NCBI GenBank assembly: GCA_000727475.1
Contig: KL647290.1
Coordinates: 392,843 to 456,842 of the forward strand
Reading direction: 5' to 3'
DNA length: 64,000 nt
Origin: Sarcocystis neurona
Lineage: Eukaryota > Apicomplexa > Conoidasida > Eucoccidiorida > Sarcocystidae
In this document: positions 44,901 to 52,689 of the stretch, one piece after another
How the letters are laid out: every line of letters starts with the position of its first letter
How positions within the stretch are numbered: position 1 is the stretch's first letter
Program-made: the position numbers and the translations under genes
Notes under the pieces: model-generated
The model's database searches: none
Told to the model about the DNA's origin: nothing
Seen by the model: only the letters and a program-made list of their open reading frames with translations

Positions 44901-44927
44901 TGCACGTATGCATATACGAATCCGTAG
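32022..44927 (+). CDS. MTG1: MTG1/RbgA-family circularly permuted GTPase, whole gene span
   Basis: At least seven exons on the + strand rebuild a YlqF/RbgA/MTG1 GTPase, a family that assists late large-subunit assembly of bacterial and mitochondrial ribosomes. Motifs appear in the permuted order typical of the family. They are the N-terminal WYPPHMHKA..VVEVRDARAPFSSSNPF; G4 NKAD (35788-35799); G1 GLPNTGKSS (~39121-39147); G2 PGVTR (~42022-42036); G3 DTPG (~42088-42099); then the C-terminal helical domain (ETNLKLAALGCVDDHVAGE, VADYVLFLLNRMRRFDYV, FLQFFRNGLFG). The N-terminus is Ala/Arg-rich and may be a mitochondrial or apicoplast presequence. Not fully resolved: the joins from exon 3 (36676) to 38923, and from 39168/39180 to 41996/42013, where phases do not match directly, so a small exon may be missing. 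Introns of up to 3.1 kb carry the repeats listed separately. Confidence 0.88.
33441..33640 (+). repeat. Ser-Asp coding tandem repeat inside MTG1 intron 1
   Basis: Two ~72-bp imperfect copies, GGGACAGCAGCCCCAGCGAT... and GGGACAGCATCCCCAGCGAT..., beginning near 33466 and 33538. The + frame reads S-R-D-S-S-P-S-D-G-S-S-S-D. It lies between MTG1 exons 1 and 2 and is probably not translated. Confidence 0.7.
33688..33750. promoter_or_regulatory. Three TGCATGC motifs at exact 28-bp spacing
   Basis: TGCATGC at 33688-33694, 33716-33722 and 33744-33750, each preceded by a pyrimidine stretch (TTTTCTTGCATGC in copies 2 and 3). The hexamer GCATGC is a known cis element bound by AP2-type factors in apicomplexans. 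Here it may mark an internal promoter or enhancer, or simply a short tandem repeat. Confidence 0.5.
33840..35040. repeat. Long TA/CATATA microsatellite field
   Basis: About 1.2 kb of TA, GTATA, GT and CT repeats in MTG1 intron 1. All frames are Tyr/Ile/His repeats. Confidence 0.9.
35166..35536. repeat. 15-bp minisatellite with 135-bp higher-order unit
   Basis: About 24 copies of CCCTCTGCTGCCTTC. Variant units (CCTTCTCCTGCCTTC at 35215 and 35350; CGTTCTGCTGCCTTC at 35290 and 35425) recur at exactly 135 bp. Positions 35170-35304 and 35305-35439 are therefore two identical nine-unit blocks. The minus frame reads K-A-A-E-G repeats. It ends 165 bp before the MTG1 exon 2 acceptor. Confidence 0.92.
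35701..35823 (+). CDS. MTG1: MTG1 exon 2 (G4 motif)
   Basis: Begins after CTTCGCGTAG at 35700, phase 0, reading VRDARAPFSSSNPFLLSAIK, then KNCLRLVLLNKADLVSKREAL. It contains the permuted G4 motif NKAD at 35788-35799. The donor is CGCTG|GTAAAC, phase 0. The frame stays open for another ~60 nt, so the end is inferred from the good join to exon 3. Confidence 0.85.
36552..36676 (+). CDS. MTG1: MTG1 exon 3 (probable)
   Basis: An acceptor TTCCTATTTCAG precedes 125 nt ending at CTCCG|GTGAGT. In the phase-0 frame it reads RRSWQQELLTWCTDSVFFPF CS, placing Trp and a final Ser where family members have the W..(helix)..hydrophobic strand-S after NKxD. Other frames are also open, so this rests on phase and the pattern. 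Confidence 0.6.
36677..38922 (+). other. MTG1 intron(s) with possible small exon
   Basis: Exon 3 ends in phase 2 and the next supported exon starts in phase 0, so a small exon or different splice site is expected. Candidates follow acceptors near 37765, 37890 and 38046-38050 (for example ILATGCFNVFALQLQEAQWK), but none is decisive. Several TA/GATA microsatellites occur at 37010-37090, 37500-37520 and 38200-38260. Confidence 0.45.
38923..39180 (+). CDS. MTG1: MTG1 exon with P-loop (G1)
   Basis: After GTTGCTGCAG at 38922, reads CLLTCAPALKRISNITSFVL QHC, a Gln-rich insert from CAG repeats, then FKTIGKWVILVGLPNTGKSS and VLNAMKK. GLPNTGKSS is the P-loop of this family (G-x-P-N-x-G-K-S/T). Two phase-0 donors are possible: AAGAAA|GTAGCG at 39168 and TTAAAC|GTAGGC at 39180. 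The latter gives a spacing to PGVTR closer to relatives. Confidence 0.85.
39181..41995 (+). other. MTG1 intron
   Basis: CT-rich stretches (39225-39330, 39990-40110), TA microsatellites (40518-40540, 40594-40610) and the palindrome cluster at 40910-41060. A short ATG frame at 39886 (MSTNDLCVSDTESANLPSLS) is open but degenerates into CT-derived sequence. Confidence 0.6.
40910..41060. repeat. Palindrome cluster GTGTACGTACAC
   Basis: Exact 12-bp palindromes at 40910-40921, 40986-40997 and 41046-41057. The third extends to a perfect 18-bp palindrome CAGGTGTACGTACACCTG at 41043-41060. Relaxed copies occur at about 41179, 41481 and 41659. Confidence 0.85.
41996..42113 (+). CDS. MTG1: MTG1 exon with G2 and G3 motifs
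   Basis: A pyrimidine-rich acceptor TTTTCTTTTCGATTCTCAG (41995) precedes RTRAKEGRSPGVTREVSAYQ, ISNQPRVYCYDTPGVMLPK. PGVTR (G2) and DTPG (G3) are diagnostic. The donor CCGAA|GTAAGT (42113/42114) is phase 2 and matches the next exon exactly. The 5' phase (2 nt needed) does not match the phase-0 P-loop exon; an alternative in-phase acceptor is GCGAAG at 42012. Confidence 0.85.
42950..43471 (-). CDS. Possible nested antisense ORF in MTG1 intron
   Basis: A 173-codon minus ORF from an ATG in a favourable context (GCAATGG) at 43471. It is basic, with six degenerate Ala/Gln/His repeats (PAAAASRQHFAK type) and a non-repetitive end: SRKRRRSKKGADEQQAIKNS, SDKTDNYDPLDARGQVANCL. Its repeats coincide with the DNA repeat at 43165-43390. 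It lies wholly within the MTG1 intron 42114-43671. It may be an independent gene or chance. Confidence 0.3.
   Translation of the reverse strand: MGKASNKREMQWPDRPSPVHSIRRSTRPAAAAASTQHWVTPAAASPQHLESPAAPAASRQHFAKPAAPATSCQHSESPAAAASRQHFAKPAAAASRQHLASQTRQREKRKAAPPRSVGGTEQAHVCCSSNNSRKRRRSKKGADEQQAIKNSSDKTDNYDPLDARGQVANCLKT
43165..43395. repeat. Tandem repeat, ~39-45 bp period
   Basis: Five to six copies of (A/G)AATGCTGACGTGATGCTG followed by CTGCTGCTGGCTTTGCG or CTGGACTCTCCG. Two subtypes (CTTTGCG and CTCTCCG) alternate, which suggests duplication of a two-unit block. Confidence 0.8.
43672..43843 (+). CDS. MTG1: MTG1 exon, C-terminal domain
   Basis: An acceptor (CTTCTGCTTGTGCTTCAG, 43671) plus 1 nt completes the Lys codon from the previous exon. 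The frame reads MKDPETNLKLAALGCVDDHV, AGEMYVADYVLFLLNRMRRF, DYVRALDLSEPSNDIQE. This matches the conserved region after DTPG in MTG1 proteins. The exon most likely ends at CAAGAG|GCAAGT (43843), a consensus GC donor. The nearby GT donor at 43848 would bring a stop codon into the next exon. Confidence 0.88.
44586..44927 (+). CDS. MTG1: MTG1 terminal exon
   Basis: Acceptor GCCGACTGCAG at 44585, phase 0, reading VAHYVAEAAYGLKVRRRRC, DVLSGCRLFLQFFRNGLFGR CCLDLLP, and ending in a Ser-rich, low-complexity tail with TAG at 44925-44927. FLQFFRNGLFG corresponds to the conserved end of the MTG1 helical domain (F-L-x-x-F-R-x-G-x-L/F-G). The tail is longer than in typical members. Confidence 0.85.
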   Translation, partial: VAHYVAEAAYGLKVRRRRCPPPPDVLSGCRLFLQFFRNGLFGRCCLDLLPLPACMHFSSPDSDAPAATPLTLDEALRWVATGAAAISSSSSSRRHLQQTFSSAERCTYAYTNP

Positions 44928-46084
44928 AAAGAAACAGAGAGACACAGAGAAAGAATAAAACGAGAACAAGTGTCCATATATCGATGCAGCACGTGAAAAA
45001 GTGTGTGCTTGGAAAAAATTATGGAAAGTGCACGACGAAAAAGAAATGTGTGTAAGTATTTATATTTTGTATGCACGGTACAAAACCCGTGAGACAAGGT
45101 ACACATATATATATATATATATATGTTGTGTCACACCGCCCTACATATGTATATTGTGTATCTGTTGTAGTGCATCCACAAACATGTATTACACCACCGT
45201 ATACGTATATTATGTACTTGTGAGACAACCCCACATGAGTGTATGTATATATATATAAATATTTATGTGTATCTGTTGCATTGCACCGACATACATATAT
45301 ATATATGTATTTGTTGTAGTACACCCTCATACGTACCTATATATATATATATATATATGTCTGTATGTACAAGATATATATATATATACACGCATAGGTT
45401 GTGTTGCACCCCTATATATATATATGCCGTAGTACACCCACATATACCTATATATCCATCTATGTATTTGTTGCAGTACATCCCTATATGTATGCCTATA
45501 TATGTTGTATTACGCCTACAGATACGTCTATATATATTACGTGTATGTAGGCAATTTGACGTGGTTTCCTTACTCATGTGTCGCCAAGTCAATTCTTTCT
45601 TGGCGGTGTGTCCACGTTTCCTTCTTCGTCCCCCCCGCCTTCCCCAAGAGAAAAACAAAACTACCAACTTAAACGGGAGAGAAGGCGTGCGAAGAAGTCT
45701 CGCATATATGTGTGTGTGTGCGTCCTTTTTTTATACGTGAGACGACAGGAAGAAGTTTTCCATACAAATCCATCCACGAAAATACTTTTGTCTTCGTAAG
45801 ATATACTTCCTGACAAAAGTAGACAGCAAGGTTAGATTTGAGAAAAAGAGGAGTTTTTGTCGATTCGCATGTACGTCAGACTTCTTTGAAGAACAAATAC
45901 AAACACGGACAGCAAATGTCTCTTGTCTTTCTGGCAACCGTTCCTGTCTATGTGTGTATGTATGACACAGCACAAAGTTTTGTCTCTTTAAATAGAGAAC
46001 GTATCTCCAGGACCTCTGCGTAAAGAGGGGGGAGAGACACCTTTTCTTTAAACAGCTTCTTTCGCTATCTCTACGTGTTTCTGC
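44928..46084. repeat. Downstream flank with ~45-60 bp degenerate tandem array
   Basis: From about 45105 to 45545 a unit of the form TGT(A/T)TTTGTTGTAGTACACC followed by CATA(TA)n recurs about nine times with variable TA length. 45550-46084 holds nothing recognisable. Confidence 0.7.
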
Positions 46085-46860
46085 TTGTGTGGGTACGTAT
46101 ATGTGGATGAAGAGAATTTCCCCAATGAAAAAGTCAACAGAAGTTCCGCTCACAACTTCTTCATCTTGTCTCTCTTATTTCTTCTCTTTCTGTCTCTGTC
46201 GCTGTGTCTCTGCAGCGGCACTACTGAGGAAGTCTCCCGTCCTTGTGGCCTTCTGTCTTCTCGCCCCTTCCTCGAACACATGCCTTCTTTTATTTCGTCC
46301 TCTTCGTCGTCCTACTGCTGCTGCTGCTCCTTTCTCTGTCTCGGCCGCAACAGCACAGTAGTCTTCTCGTTTTCTCTCTTCTTCTTTGTCGGCGTCATGT
46401 TGATCTTTTCTCTTCCTCGACCGTGAGGGCATCTTCGTTCTGTTCTTCTCGTTATCGTTTTACTCCTTCTCTTTGGCGACATCCTTTCTTTATGTTCTTT
46501 GCGTCGTCCTTTCTTTTATTTGGGGGGGCTGTCGAGACTCCTTCCGTGTCTTCTCTCTCTTCTTCCCCCCGTTCAACTTCTTTCTCGACATGATAAAATC
46601 ATCGTCGTCTCTCCATCCTTTCTTTGCTTCTCGGATAAATTTTCTTCGTTTCTCTGGCGTGCAGGGAACCACCTGGTCCATGGGAAGACCAACACGCCTC
46701 GCGATCGTCGTCCACAAAATTGTACTAACCGCCACCATTCGTGGCTTGGGGGAGAGGTGATGCTCCTCGGCTTGCTCGTGTGGCGCTCGAAGCGCGGATA
46801 TACACGTCCACGTGCTTGCACTCCTCTGCACCTTCTCATGTAGTACTTTATTTTTTCACC
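46085..46860. other. CT-rich region with competing ORFs
   Basis: The + strand is CT-rich, with an acceptor (CTCTGGCGTGCAG at about 46665) followed by an open stretch (TTWSMGRPTRLAIVVHKIVL). The minus strand reads Lys/Arg/Glu-rich ORFs (46831-46490 and 46432-46175, the latter MPSRSRKRKDQHDADKEEER). Purine/pyrimidine bias alone can produce the latter, so neither is called. Confidence 0.35.
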
Positions 46861-46887
46861 AATTTCCAAACACATGTACGTATACGA

Positions 46888-46976
46888 GTCGTCTGTTGTC
46901 GTGTATATATATATATATATATAGTAGGTATGACAACAGACGACTTGTAGGAGCATATAACGATGACTGCTCCTAC
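46888..46976. repeat. Two adjacent inverted repeats
   Basis: GTCGTCTGTTGTC (46888-46900) pairs perfectly with GACAACAGACGAC (46932-46944) around a TA-rich loop. Two bases on, GTAGGAGCA (46947-46955) pairs perfectly with TGCTCCTAC (46968-46976). Both are candidates for DNA cruciform or RNA hairpins. Confidence 0.85.
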
Positions 46977-47682
46977 ATATACACATACATATTTGCATAT
47001 GAGTGGGCACGTGTATATGTGTACGTATATAGATAAATATACGTATATGTGGTGTATCTATATATATATATATATATATTCTATTAGTGTGTGTGTGTGT
47101 GTGTTCGCACATATATGTATACATGCATTCGTGGTCACTTCCGCGTACATGGGTGAATATGTGTGTGTATTTTACGGGGAAATAACGCTAAACGACCGGA
47201 TACTTGTTTACACCTGTGGGTGGATGGTTACCTTTAGAAGAACGTCTATCTTCGTCTCCTATGCGCAGCTGGTGTATACCCATTTTTTCAGTCGTATTTA
47301 GTATTATGCGATTCTAGAAACATATCAGTGAAGATATACTTGCATATGTTTGTATGCCTGCACGTGTGTGCAGCAGGCATACGTGATATGCAACGACAGC
47401 CCGTCGCGAAAAAATTGCTTTGCTTTTTCGCCAAATACATATACAGGTGTGTGGCTGGCAGCTTGTATATATTTTTACATATATACTTGTGTATATAGTT
47501 ATCAGTGATTGTCTGACAGATATACCCCAGCGCGTCTGTAGTCGAGAAATCAACGTATTGGTTCGGAGTATGCGTGCATCTGTGTGTCTAGCTGCATCTC
47601 AGCAGTACGTGTGTCTGCACAGGTATTTGGCTGTGGTAGGACGAAATTCTTTTTTGTTCTCTTCTCTCAACGGACTTCGTAG
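46977..47682. other. Unassigned, microsatellite-containing
   Basis: TA runs at 47057-47080 and a GT run at 47087-47103. No supported exon until the candidate at 47683. Confidence 0.5.
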
Positions 47683-47800
47683 GTGCCGGGCTTTTAACTC
47701 GGAGACACCTCATGTTTTTTGTAGAATAGAAGTAACTTACTACCGCAACTGGGATTTGTATCCTACCGCGTGTCTACGCTGCTACGGAAACCACTTTTGA
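47683..47800 (+). CDS. Candidate Cys-containing terminal exon
   Basis: A long pyrimidine-rich tract (TTCTTTTTTGTTCTCTTCTCT) and TTCGTAG (47682) precede 1 nt + 38 codons + TGA: CRAFNSETPHVFCRIEVTYY, RNWDLYPTACLRCYGNHF. Four cysteines and an acceptor make it plausible. No upstream exon was found. Confidence 0.35.
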
Positions 47801-47996
47801 TCTGTACACGTGACATATATATATATATATATATCTGATTCGAGCCTCTATACCCTGGGTGAGTGCTTCACGGATGATGAAGAAGAGGAGCTTGCTTGAA
47901 GTGTATTATCACGGAGACATTCACGGTAGTGTGTGCAGCATTCTTCGTAGCTGCTACTGCAAACCTACCAGTCAAAAGGATACGAAGCCTTCTACG

Positions 47997-48017
47997 TAAT
48001 GTAATGGTTACATTACA
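47997..48017. terminator. Perfect hairpin at the end of the secreted-protein ORF
   Basis: GTAATGTAA-TGG-TTACATTAC, a 9-bp perfect stem with a 3-nt loop. On the minus strand it overlaps the stop codon (48015-48013) of the 48408-48013 ORF. It could be a 3'-end signal or chance. Confidence 0.45.
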
Positions 48018-48408
48018 GGGAATGTAATCTTGCCTTCATGTCCTCGGGAGTCTTCTCTGATAAGGGACTGAAAAACGCAGAAATTTGCTCTTTACACGCG
48101 GACCTGCCACCTCGAATGTACTGCTCTCCGTTGGTACGCTGCGACGCCGTCCACTGGTCAGTTTCTTGATACAGCCAGTCCCGCTGAAACTGCGGTACAA
48201 GAGTCATGCAGAGATACATACCTACGCGTATGTGTGTATGGGTGTGTATATATTTATCTATATGTAGTCGACAAAATGCAGCCGGGCGGGAGCATTCATG
48301 TATTTCCCACGAATTCTCTTGTGTCTCGCCTTTTTCCGGACCCAGCAGGCTGCTGTAGGCGACTGCTTGTACGAGCACGACAAAACGTATGCGAGGGTAA
48401 AGTTTCAT
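48013..48408 (-). CDS. Small secreted-like protein, unidentified
   Basis: A 131-codon ORF starting MKLYPRIRFVVLVQAVAYSS LLG: a basic N-region, a hydrophobic core and small residues, like a signal peptide. The mature part has three cysteines (HECSRPAAFC, SACKEQ) and ends SEKTPEDMKARLHSL. The middle (IDKYIHTHTHIRVGMYL) is TA/CA-repeat-derived and is probably an intron. Acceptors such as CTTGTACCGCAG and the following TTTCAG (minus strand, about 48190) would begin a second exon with RDWLYQETDQWTASQRTNGE. It may be a parasite surface or secretory protein, but I see no diagnostic domain. Confidence 0.5.
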   Translation of the reverse strand: MKLYPRIRFVVLVQAVAYSSLLGPEKGETQENSWEIHECSRPAAFCRLHIDKYIHTHTHIRVGMYLCMTLVPQFQRDWLYQETDQWTASQRTNGEQYIRGGRSACKEQISAFFSPLSEKTPEDMKARLHSL

Positions 48409-48650
48409 GATGCAGCCTGAATGAAAACACACGCAAGCTGCTGGATCCCGTCCTCTCAGAAATTTACTAATGATCGACAACGTGCTTTTCAAAGACACAG
48501 CGTAGATACAATAAATAGGTACTCTCTACACACCGAGATTTTCCGGTGTCCCAGACGGGTTACAAAAAGACTTTTCACGAGAAAACAAACGAAACGAAAC
48601 CTTGAAGTTTGCGTTGCCTTCCCGCTTGAAACACGCTCCTTCACAAATGG

Positions 48651-48815
48651 ACAGCAAAGTACCCCTTGCCCGAATAATTCTTCAGAAACTTTGACGCGAG
48701 CGCAGTGATTTGTCTGTTGAATCATTTGTAATACAGCAAATTGCCGCTTGCCCGAGTAATCTTTCAGAAACTTGGAGGCTAGCGCACTGGTTCTTCTGAC
48801 GAACCATTTTTATTA
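48651..48815. repeat. 82-bp tandem duplication with conserved stem-loop
   Basis: Copies start ACAGCAAAGT (48651) and ACAGCAAATT (48733) and share TTGCCCGA(A/G)TAATYTTTCAGAAACTT-type sequence. Each carries a hairpin at the same offset: TGATT/AATCA (48706-48724) and TGGTTC/GAACCA (48788-48806). Confidence 0.75.
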
Positions 48816-48933
48816 CAGCGACGAACAACGTCATTCGAAAACCACCTCATCATTCCTCTAGTAGTAGTAGAAGTTCGTTCGCAGAGAGGGAAACAACGTT
48901 GTCCTCGAAGTTGTGCGAGAGACAGAATAATGC

Positions 48934-49190
48934 ACACAGAAGAACTGAGGGGCAAAAGTCCGCACGCGGAACAGGGAGATTATCGAAACGAAACAACCGC
49001 AACTACAGCGTCTTAAGCTATGCGCACGTTTGCACGTGTGTACAGAGATACATACGCAGATGACACAGAAGAACTAGGGGACAAAAGTAGGCACGCGAAA
49101 CTGGGAGACTACCGAAACAAAACTGCCGCAACTCTAGTATCTCAAGCTACACACGTGTTCGCATACTTGTAGGCAGTTACACCCGCAGAT
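48934..49190. repeat. ~129-bp tandem duplication
   Basis: CACAGAAGAACTGAGGGGCA... (48936) and CACAGAAGAACTAGGGGACA... (49064) align through GGGAGA(T/C)TA(T/C)CGAAAC, CGCAACT and CTTAAGCTA/CTCAAGCTA to CGCAGATGA. Several point differences and small indels show it is not recent. Confidence 0.8.
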
Positions 49191-51105
49191 GAATATCGAT
49201 ACGTATTTCCATGTGGACACGTCTAGACATGCGGGTGTGTTGTGTATACACGACCTTATCCAAACACATCCACACACGCATACACACATACACACATTCG
49301 AACACACACACACACACACGTATATGAATACGTGCACACATAGAAACGTTTACACGCACACAACATACACACGTACGGACCTACAGGCATGCACACGTAC
49401 AAACAGGTGCAAATACGCATACGCTTGCATATATTTCCGTATGTATACATGTGTATACGCGTATGTATACACATTTACGTGTGAAGAAGTTTTGAGCTTT
49501 TGTTGGAAAATTGTGTGGAGTGTTCCGTGACTGTGTACCGTTCCCTCCGTTCACCAGTTGAAAAACCGACCACGTACACATATGCACATGTATGTGTATA
49601 TTCTGAAAAAGACACGGGCAGGTCTGCTGCGCAGTCTCGACAACACGTATGGCACATAGTAAGTACACACTGACTTACTGCGAGGTATGTGTGGAAAGCA
49701 GGCAAAGGCTTCTAGTGCTACAAATCGGGCAAGTGGAACGTACGAATATATATAATTTTGAAGTGAACACATGCGGACGACTGCATGGACAATTTTCGTT
49801 AACAGGAACGGTCTTGTTCGTTCGTGTGCGAGTGTGTGGTCGCGTAGTGTGAAGTGTTACATATAACGGAGGGAAGCAGCATGTAGGGTTCGCACAAAAG
49901 AAGACCTTAACTATAAAAAGAATGGAACGAAGGAAATAGTGCAGACACATTTGATTCTCAACAGATTTCTGGGAGGCAGCAGCACACGTCTCCGCTCATG
50001 CATCCAGAAGTTCATCAAGTCCAAGATAAATAAACAGAGAGGCACATCTGTGAGTGACAGCAGCAGACGTCTTTCGGTGGAGGTAGACGTGTCGGATGGT
50101 ACTCTGCGAGAGCAAGACGCACGTCTGCCAGTCGGTGCCTGAACAAAGAAGCAGTGTAATTACTGCCGTATTAAATGCGGAGAAGAAGAGTCTATACAAA
50201 AATATAAATGGACGGCCGGAAGCCACGTGAATATAAGAACTAAACAGGCTATACGCAGTGTCACCACCATGAGACAACCTGGAAGACAAGGAAGTCGCGC
50301 AGCCTTTTGCTGGTGTACAGTGGATCTATAGGCTAACAAATTAGACAGTGCACCATAGCGGTGCCGCCAGTGTGCAACAATGAAAAGAAAAACAACAGAT
50401 ATGTGTTGTTTAGGCTACAGAGTACGTGCGGGGACGTTACACACGGAAAAGATATAGGCAGACAGATGCACAACATTTCTTCAATTCGCCAGCTGGAAAC
50501 GGGAGAGTGACATGGATGAGAAGCCTTACGACTTTTTCAAAATATGTATCGGAGTCACGCAGCAAGTGCGGCTGCAGATGTGTTTATATACACGTGATGT
50601 ATGCTTAGCAAATGTGTATGCATTCGTGTCAACCTCTCTGTATACATTCACACATATGAATACGTATGTTATATGTATTCGTGTCCACGGGCGCACACGC
50701 CATCATACAACCTCTCACATACAGACAGACATAAACTGGTATCTGTATCCCTACAAACGTATAAATGTTGTTGTAAACTTCTCCCTTAAGGCGTGTATAT
50801 ATACGTATATATATATACATATGTAATACGTGTGTCTCTCCTAACACACGTATTCGCAGGAACATGTTTTCACATATACATACGTGTACACACACATATA
50901 TGTCTGTATAAACGCATACACATTCGAAGAAGCCTCTCTGTGAACACGCACACGTATGTGGATGTTTTTATAAACCTATATACATTTGTGTAAAGCTCTC
51001 TGGATACATGTATCAGCGCACAACTCAAATAGAGTCCTGTGCCTATTTCGTGTGTCGTGCCAGCGAGTGTCCGGGGAGTCGGGGAGACGATGGCTCCTGC
51101 TTGTC
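49191..51105. other. Mostly non-coding, nothing assignable
   Basis: CA-rich microsatellite at 49255-49330. A + frame at 49939-50142 is open but weak. TA/CA arrays at 50800-50920. No motif recognised. Confidence 0.45.
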
Positions 51106-51184
51106 TCATTTGTGAAAGACATCCTGGGAAATAGCACTTTCTCTCATTCCGTCCCCATCTAACCGCTTCCTTGAACAGGGACAG
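51106..51184 (-). CDS. Candidate terminal exon, minus-strand gene
   Basis: After GAGACGCAG (51185): 1 nt + 25 codons + TGA reading CPCSRKRLDGDGMRESAISQ DVFHK. Its phase fits the donor at 51834. A longer alternative frame (LSLFKEAVRWGRNERKCYFP GC...) is open to about 51000, so the frame is not certain. Confidence 0.35.
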
Positions 51185-51833
51185 CTGCGTCTCAGACAGC
51201 AAAACTTTGCCTGTTTCTGTCTGCTTTTGCTGTGAAAGGTCGGCCCTCCACCTCGCTGGATACGCAGTTATTCATCTGTGCGCGTAGATTCAGAGTTGCG
51301 CAAGTATCCGTCTATAAATATAGCGACACCACCACCCGTGTCTACCTACACGCAAACCCACCGAATTCAATGTGTACGAACGTACACATGGGCTTGTTAG
51401 ACATTTCCCTTTTTGCACAAATATGTGAACGTACGCTTGTAAGTGCAGACGCTACGGATACATCTCTCTGTATCTGTATGTGTGCATAAAGTGCAGATCT
51501 CTTTTTTTTCCTTCATTCCTGAGTACACAAAGAGACAGAAGTAGATACTTGCAAGTCTCTGTTCTAAACTTCATCTTTACACATGTAAGACACGAACATG
51601 TATACAGTTTACTTTTGTATTTATCGCGTCGTTAGGAAGCTATACGGGCGACGGTACAGAAATACGCTGGCCGATGCATTTGTCATACGTGTATAAATCT
51701 GTCTGCCAATGTGAGTAGGCGTCTGTGTGCGTTTTGTGTAAATGATGGTGGTAGACGTTACGAAGAAACTGTCCTGTGCAGCTGCGATAAAAGAGCCTGC
51801 TTTTCTGTTCAGTTTAGTCGTTCTGTAGAAGAC

Positions 51834-51999
51834 CTGCAGTTGTCAGAATGTAACACGAGAAGACTCTTTCTCTTTGGCGTGTGCCCCTGGCATGGCTGCG
51901 ACAGTACCATCACCCCTCCTCCTGTCCAGCAAAACTCCGTCTGGATGCGCACACTCATTTTTTCATAGTTTCGAATCCACAGAGGTCCGTGTAAAACTT
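51834..51999 (-). CDS. Internal exon, unidentified minus-strand gene
   Basis: A strong acceptor (CACTTTTTCCTTCTTGCTGTAG, ending at 52000) and donor (AACTGCAG|GTCTTC at 51834/51833) bound 166 nt: VLHGPLWIRNYEKMSVRIQT, EFCWTGGGVMVLSQPCQGHT, PKRKSLLVLHSDNC. Three cysteines, non-repetitive. Incoming phase 1, outgoing phase 2. The opposite strand is also open, but it lacks comparable splice sites. Confidence 0.5.
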
Positions 52000-52277
52000 C
52001 TACAGCAAGAAGGAAAAAGTGATTTATTACTGCATCTCGAGGTTCTGCGTAAATTCGTCTCTCATTCTTTTCCCCACACCCTGCCCAGGGTATCTGTTTG
52101 TACACGTAAACTTCTACGTGTGGACATCTCCCGCATGCACTCGTGTACACATACATACATCTGTTAGTTTGTCTAGGCGTGAAAAAACAGAATTCTAGCC
52201 GTTTTAGTAGATTGGGAGATGCATGGATGATGATAAGCCGCATCGTTCGTGGGGACACTATCCGTCCAGGGGAGTTA

Positions 52278-52533
52278 TCATGTGTTTACCTTGAAAAAAA
52301 GTTGAGGTTTACTTCTAAGACCGAACCTGCCGGTTTTTTGAGATCCTTGACTTTTTGTAGACAACGTATGCGAAGGTGTGGCATTCCCCCATATTGTAAC
52401 CAGATACGCACCTGTTTTTACACGTAGAAGTACCTGCTTGGGAGCCCTCCCAAATATCGACTGCATCGTATAATGGACATTTGCAGGAGAAATAAGTGCG
52501 TCTTCTTTTGGGAAGAATATACGTAGCACGCAT
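52278..52533 (-). CDS. Candidate exon with PAN/Apple-like cysteine pattern
   Basis: From an ATG at 52533 the frame reads MRATYILPKRRRTYFSCKCP, LYDAVDIWEGSQAGTSTCKN, RCVSGYNMGECHTFAYVVYK. The pattern Y-x-A-x-D-I ... T-C-x3-C-x6-C-x2-F-x-Y resembles the core of PAN/Apple domains, adhesive modules of apicomplexan microneme proteins. Against it: no signal peptide is seen, the later cysteines are not found, and two donor-like sites (AGCAG|GTACTT, AACAG|GTGCGT) cut the frame. An overlapping frame (IFFPKEDALISPANVHYTMQ) is equally open. Confidence 0.3.
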
Positions 52534-52689
52534 CTCTCTCCCCGTCTACGTTTGTAGGATAATAGATCACCAGTTCGCCGAACTTAGTGTACAACAATAT
52601 CAAACACCCACGCCGGGTAGTCTTTCTCCGTAACACTGACGATCTGCACTCGGAGAAAGAAGGCGAAATCCATTTTAATGTGACGCACG

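Noticed and set aside
48788..48806. Hairpin TGGTTC..GAACCA as a tRNA T-arm
   Set aside because: No acceptor, D or anticodon arms around it, and the related copy at 48706 departs from T-arm consensus.
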